This document shows, one piece after another, positions 5,042 through 7,931 of a stretch of 7,931 bases of DNA. Within the stretch, counting starts at the first letter, position 1. The number at the start of each line of letters is the position of its first letter. The stretch is from contig CALFNC010000243.1 in NCBI GenBank assembly GCA_937902605.1, positions 1-7,931 of the forward strand, written 5' to 3'. The stretch comes from an uncultured Acidobacteriota bacterium. GTDB lineage: Bacteria; Acidobacteriota; Thermoanaerobaculia; UBA5066. Both the position numbers and the translations under genes were made by a program. The notes under the pieces were generated by a model. It was not told where the DNA came from. It did no database searches and saw nothing but the letters and a program-made list of their open reading frames with translations.

Positions 5042-6688
5042 ATGAACCTCTGGCCGAGGACGCTGGCACAGAAGCTGATCGTCTCCCTGACGCTCATCGT
5101 CGCGATCCTCGAGGGGATCTCCGGGACGCTCAACGTGAGGATGCAGGAACGGCAGCTCCTCGACACGATGGTCCTGGGCGCCGACCAGCTCTCCCGTGGG
5201 ATCGCAAGCGCCACGTGGCACGCGATGCTGGCCGACAACCGCGATTCCGCGTACCAGGTGATGCAGACGATTGCCCAGAAGCAGGGGATCCGCCGCATCC
5301 AGATCTTCAACAAGGAAGGGCGCGTGATGTTCACAACGACGCCCAGCGCGGTCTCGCAGGTCGACAAGAAGGCCGAAGCCTGCTTCCTCTGTCACGCCTC
5401 CCAGCAGCCCTTGATCAAGGTCGACGTTCCCTCCAGGTCGCGGATCTTCCGGGCGCCGGATGGAGGGCGGCGGCTCGCGATGGTGACGCCCATATACAAC
5501 GAGCCGTCGTGCAGCCAGGCCGACTGTCACGCCCACCCGAAGACCCAGACCGTCCTCGGCGTCCTCGACGTCGCGCTCGACCTCGGGCCGGTCGACCGGG
5601 AGGTGACGTCCCTCGAGCTCCGCGCCGTCGGCTCCGGAGTCGTCCACAGCGTCCTGATCGCGCTGTTCATCGTCTTCTTCACCCGGGCCTTTTTCAGCCG
5701 CCCGGTGGAGAGGCTAATCAAAGGGACCCGCGAGGTGGCCAAGATGCGCCTCGACCGGCCCGTGACCGAGATCGGGCAGGGGGAGCTAGGAGAGCTGGCC
5801 CGATCGTTCAACACCATGCGCGAGCGGCTCAAGCAGGCGCTGGACGAACAGGCCCAGTTCACCCATACACTGGAGACCAAGGTGGCCGAGCGGACCGAGG
5901 CTTTGAATTTCGCCCACCAGAAGCTCCTTCAGACCGACCGGCTGGCGTCGCTCGGGCAGCTCTCGGCGAGCGTGGCGCACGAGATCAATAACCCGCTTTC
6001 TGGCGTCCTGAACCTCGGGATGCTGGTGCAGCGGATCGTCAAGGACGACGGGATCCCGCCCGGCCGGGTCCCCGAGGTCAAGAAGTATCTCGGTCAAATC
6101 GTGAGCGAGACGTCCCGGGCTGGCCGCATCGTCTCGGACCTTCTCACCTTCTCGCGGCGAAGCAAGCCGCAGCGCGTTACGGTGGACGTCAACGGTATCG
6201 TCCGCTCGACCCTCTCTCTCGTCGGCCACAAACTGAGATTGATGAACGTGGAGGGGGCGGAGGAGCTCACCCCGAACCTTCCGTTGGTCCACTGTGACGG
6301 GTCGCAGGTCCAGCAGGTGGTGATGAACCTCGTGATGAACGGCGCCGAGGCGACGCGGGCCAAAGGCAAGGGGAAGGTGAGGGTGAGGACCGGGATAGGT
6401 CCGCGCCCGGGCACGATCGTGCTCGAGGTGGCCGACAACGGCGAGGGAATCGCGAAGGAGAATCTGGCGAAGCTCTTCCAGCCCTTCTTCACGACGAAGG
6501 AGGAAGGGAAAGGGGTCGGTCTCGGCCTCGCGGTCGTTTACGGGATCGTCCAGGCGCACGGCGGCGAGATCGAGGTGGACAGCACGCCGGGGGCGGGAGC
6601 GACCTTCCGGGTCGTCCTGCCGGTCTCTGCCTCCGAGGAGGGGCGAAACGGCTACGAAGGGGGCGCGGCGGTGGTCGGGACGGCGTGA
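5042..6688 (+). CDS. Membrane sensor histidine kinase with a diheme periplasmic domain
   Basis: A 548-residue kinase. Order: membrane helix (about 8-25); periplasmic sensor (26-198); second helix (199-218); HAMP (219-270); coiled coil; HisKA with phospho-acceptor H313 in [12 protein letters not shown]; HATPase with N-box N433 (NLVMNGAEA), G1 DNGEGI (465-470), F-box LFQPFFTTK (478-486) and G2 GKGVGLGLA (489-497). The sensor carries two c-type heme motifs, CFLCH (C114, C117, H118) and CSQADCH (C157, C162, H163), the second with the CX4CH spacing known from c3-type cytochromes. It therefore probably senses redox state or a gas through covalently bound heme. The start is ATG at 5042, directly before the first helix, with a weak GGGGGC leader; the frame is open upstream to 4823 but that part does not look like protein. 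The stop overlaps the archaemetzincin start, and its partner regulator lies one gene further on. Confidence 0.93.
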   Translation: MNLWPRTLAQKLIVSLTLIVAILEGISGTLNVRMQERQLLDTMVLGADQLSRGIASATWHAMLADNRDSAYQVMQTIAQKQGIRRIQIFNKEGRVMFTTTPSAVSQVDKKAEACFLCHASQQPLIKVDVPSRSRIFRAPDGGRRLAMVTPIYNEPSCSQADCHAHPKTQTVLGVLDVALDLGPVDREVTSLELRAVGSGVVHSVLIALFIVFFTRAFFSRPVERLIKGTREVAKMRLDRPVTEIGQGELGELARSFNTMRERLKQALDEQAQFTHTLETKVAERTEALNFAHQKLLQTDRLASLGQLSASVAHEINNPLSGVLNLGMLVQRIVKDDGIPPGRVPEVKKYLGQIVSETSRAGRIVSDLLTFSRRSKPQRVTVDVNGIVRSTLSLVGHKLRLMNVEGAEELTPNLPLVHCDGSQVQQVVMNLVMNGAEATRAKGKGKVRVRTGIGPRPGTIVLEVADNGEGIAKENLAKLFQPFFTTKEEGKGVGLGLAVVYGIVQAHGGEIEVDSTPGAGATFRVVLPVSASEEGRNGYEGGAAVVGTA

Positions 6689-7266
6689 GCGTTCTCGGCC
6701 TGGTCCCGGTCGGCCTCCCCGACGAGGAGGTGGTGGCCGCCCTCGAGCACGGTCTCCCGGAGGCGTTCGGCCTTCCCGTGACCAGGCTCGATCCGCTTCC
6801 AGAGCCCTTGGGGGCGCTCGACCCGGGCAGGGGCCAGTGGGCTTCGGCGGAGTTCCTGCGCCTGTTGCTCCGGTCCGTCCCGCCCGGATCGAAACGGGTC
6901 CTGGGGCTGACGCGGAGGGACCTCTTCGTCCCGGTTCTCAGCTTCGTCTACGGGCAGGCCCAGCTGAACGGCCCTGTCGCCGTCGTTTCCCTCGCCCGCC
7001 TCGACCAGGCGTTCCACGGCCTCCCGCCCGACCACTCCGTTACCGCGACCCGTGCGTTGAAAGAGGCGGTCCACGAGCTGGGCCACACCTTTGGCCTCGT
7101 CCACTGCACTGACCTCATATGCCCGATGTCCCTCTCGATCGACATCCGACAACTTGATGCGAAGACGGCACGCTTCTGCGCGACCTGCGCGATCCTCCTG
7201 AAGGAGAGTCCCGACATGCGAAACGAACCGAGAACCCCGGTCCCAGCCGCGGGGGTGCGGCCATGA
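6685..7266 (+). CDS. amzA: Archaemetzincin zinc metalloprotease
   Basis: A 193-residue protease of the archaemetzincin family (metzincin clan). The active-site motif HELGHTFGLVH spans residues 130-140: H130, H134 and H140 bind the catalytic zinc and E131 is the general base. Then come C141, C146, the Met-turn M148 (CPM), and the CxxC pair C165/C168; these four cysteines are the family's structural zinc site. The N-terminus (LVPVGLPDEEVV, then PLPEPLGALDPGRGQW) also matches the family. There is no signal peptide or membrane helix, so it acts in the cytoplasm, and its substrates are unknown. The GTG start at 6685 overlaps the kinase TGA (GTGA), and the end overlaps the regulator ATG (ATGA), so all three are translationally coupled. 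About 20 residues after the CxxC pair, rich in Pro and Arg, form an unconserved tail. Length is normal for bacterial and archaeal members (about 180-200). Confidence 0.95.
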   Translation: MSVLGLVPVGLPDEEVVAALEHGLPEAFGLPVTRLDPLPEPLGALDPGRGQWASAEFLRLLLRSVPPGSKRVLGLTRRDLFVPVLSFVYGQAQLNGPVAVVSLARLDQAFHGLPPDHSVTATRALKEAVHELGHTFGLVHCTDLICPMSLSIDIRQLDAKTARFCATCAILLKESPDMRNEPRTPVPAAGVRP

Positions 7267-7805
7267 ACGCCCGCTGGCAGATCCTCGTCGTTGACGACGA
7301 GGAGGTGATGAGCGAGTCGCTCGCCGCCTGGCTTCGCGAGGACGGCTACACCGTCGACACCGCCGCCTCGGGGCGGGAGGCGATCGAGAAGGCCAAGGCG
7401 AAGGAGTACGCGATCTATTTCCTCGACCTGAAGATGCCCGGCGGGATCGACGGGATCGAGACGCTGATGGAGATCCGCCGGATGCAGCCGGAGGCCTCGA
7501 TCATCATGATCACCGCCTACGCAACCGTGGACACTGCGATCACCGCGATGAAGGAAGGGGCACAGGAGTACATCGTCAAGCCCTGTAACCCGCAGGAGAT
7601 CTCACTCCTGGCCGCCCGGATCATCAAGGTGAAGAATCTCCAGCGCGAGAACGCCATCCTCAGGAAGAAGCTCGAAAAACAGTACAAGTTCCACGACCTC
7701 GTCAGCAAGAGCCCGAAGATGCTGGAGATCTTCGAGCTGGTGAAGGACGTCGCAAGCCTCAAGTCGACCGTCCTGATCCAGGGCGGGAGCGGGACCGGAA
7801 AGTAG
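7263..7805 (+). CDS. NtrC-type response regulator (sigma-54 activator), interrupted at Walker A
   Basis: The readable part is 180 residues. A receiver domain (about 5-122) has the acidic pair D11/D12, phospho-acceptor D55 in FLDLKMPG, T84 and K106 (IVKPC). A helical linker (about 123-142) and the start of a sigma-54 AAA+ domain follow, ending at Walker A GGSGTGK (174-180). Family members have GESGTGKE here and continue for about 250 residues plus a Fis-type DNA-binding domain. An in-frame TAG (7803-7805) replaces the conserved Glu codon (GAG) and the preceding Glu reads Gly (GGG for GAG). In-frame coding resumes right after the stop, so the gene was probably intact. ATG at 7263 overlaps the protease stop by 4 bases. 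As partner of the heme kinase, it is the obvious candidate activator for the sigma-54 promoter at 3881-3896. Confidence 0.93.
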   Translation: MNARWQILVVDDEEVMSESLAAWLREDGYTVDTAASGREAIEKAKAKEYAIYFLDLKMPGGIDGIETLMEIRRMQPEASIIMITAYATVDTAITAMKEGAQEYIVKPCNPQEISLLAARIIKVKNLQRENAILRKKLEKQYKFHDLVSKSPKMLEIFELVKDVASLKSTVLIQGGSGTGK

Positions 7806-7888
7806 CTCGTCGCCCGGGCGATCCACTTTTCCGGCGACCGGGCCGCACGCCCGTTCGTCGGTGTCTCATGCGCGGCGCTCGCCGAGAC
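7806..7888 (+). pseudogene. In-frame continuation of the AAA+ domain after the TAG
   Basis: Reading on in the same frame gives LVARAIHFSGD, then ARPFVGVSCAALAE, a clear match to the AAA+ stretch that follows Walker A in NtrC-family activators (ELVARAIH ... PFVAVNCAALPE). The conserved coding after a stop argues for a base-call error (G to T) or a very recent nonsense mutation rather than a naturally receiver-only regulator. The gene is then cut off where adapter sequence begins at 7889. Confidence 0.85.
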
Positions 7889-7931
7889 AGATCGGAAGAG
7901 CACACGTCTGAACTCCAGTCACGCCAATATC
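7889..7931 (+). other. Illumina TruSeq adapter read-through (not genomic)
   Basis: Starting with AGATCGGAAGAGCACACG at 7889, the sequence follows the TruSeq read-1 adapter through 7922, then a six-base index GCCAAT (7923-7928, which I recall as TruSeq index 6) and ATC, the start of the next adapter section. It is untrimmed library adapter and should be removed. Confidence 0.98.

Noticed and set aside
3992..5647. 551-codon minus-strand frame
   Set aside because: Only the part downstream of ATG 4756 looks like protein; the upstream part is antisense to the kinase gene and its intergenic region.
7517..7903. Minus-strand 128-codon frame near the right end
   Set aside because: It begins inside the sequencing adapter and is antisense to the response regulator.

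Overview
The window is strongly GC-rich, densely packed bacterial DNA, most likely a metagenomic contig. The last 43 bases are Illumina TruSeq adapter rather than genome. The gene content (HybA/HybB-like membrane oxidoreductase, c7-type triheme cytochrome, glycine-cleavage-H-like proteins, heme-binding sensor kinase, sigma-54 activator) suits an anaerobically respiring member of Acidobacteriota, Desulfobacterota or Myxococcota. The sequence alone does not decide which. No rRNA, tRNA, CRISPR array or insertion sequence was seen.

Left half (1-3866, minus strand): one compact operon, read from about 3870 down to and past position 1. In order of transcription it encodes a small Cys-rich protein (3866-3624), a 38-residue membrane peptide (3627-3511), a Tat-exported protein with four [4Fe-4S] clusters (3464-2568), a ten-helix NrfD/HybB-like quinone-interacting membrane subunit (2575-1352), a membrane-anchored GcvH-like protein without the lipoyl lysine (1338-655), a c7-type triheme cytochrome (643-311), and a second membrane-anchored GcvH-like protein cut by the window edge (288-1). 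Overlaps and short gaps indicate co-transcription. Together they look like an Hmc/Cbc/Qrc-type electron-transfer complex linking the quinone pool to periplasmic cytochromes.

Middle (3867-5041): a sigma-54 promoter match (TGGC-N7-TTGC, minus strand, 3896-3881) sits just upstream of that operon. About 70-110 bases further upstream lie two GTTG-N7-CAAC dyads exactly 20 bp apart, embedded in a larger 37-bp imperfect palindrome (3961-3997). This is the expected layout for an NtrC-type enhancer-binding protein. A minus-strand gene for an unrecognised membrane-anchored protein (4756-3992) ends inside the palindrome. A 285-bp divergent intergenic region follows.

Right half (5042-7888, plus strand): three genes overlapping by 4 bases each. 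They encode a membrane histidine kinase with two c-type heme motifs in its periplasmic domain, an archaemetzincin zinc protease, and an NtrC-type response regulator. The regulator stops at an in-frame TAG immediately after the Walker A lysine, and clear AAA+ coding continues in frame beyond it up to the adapter. A sequencing or assembly error near the contig end is the simplest explanation.

Working model (inference): the heme kinase senses periplasmic redox state and phosphorylates the regulator. The regulator binds the tandem dyads and switches on the respiratory operon through sigma-54. The role of a metalloprotease translated between kinase and regulator is unexplained and is one of the more interesting points here.
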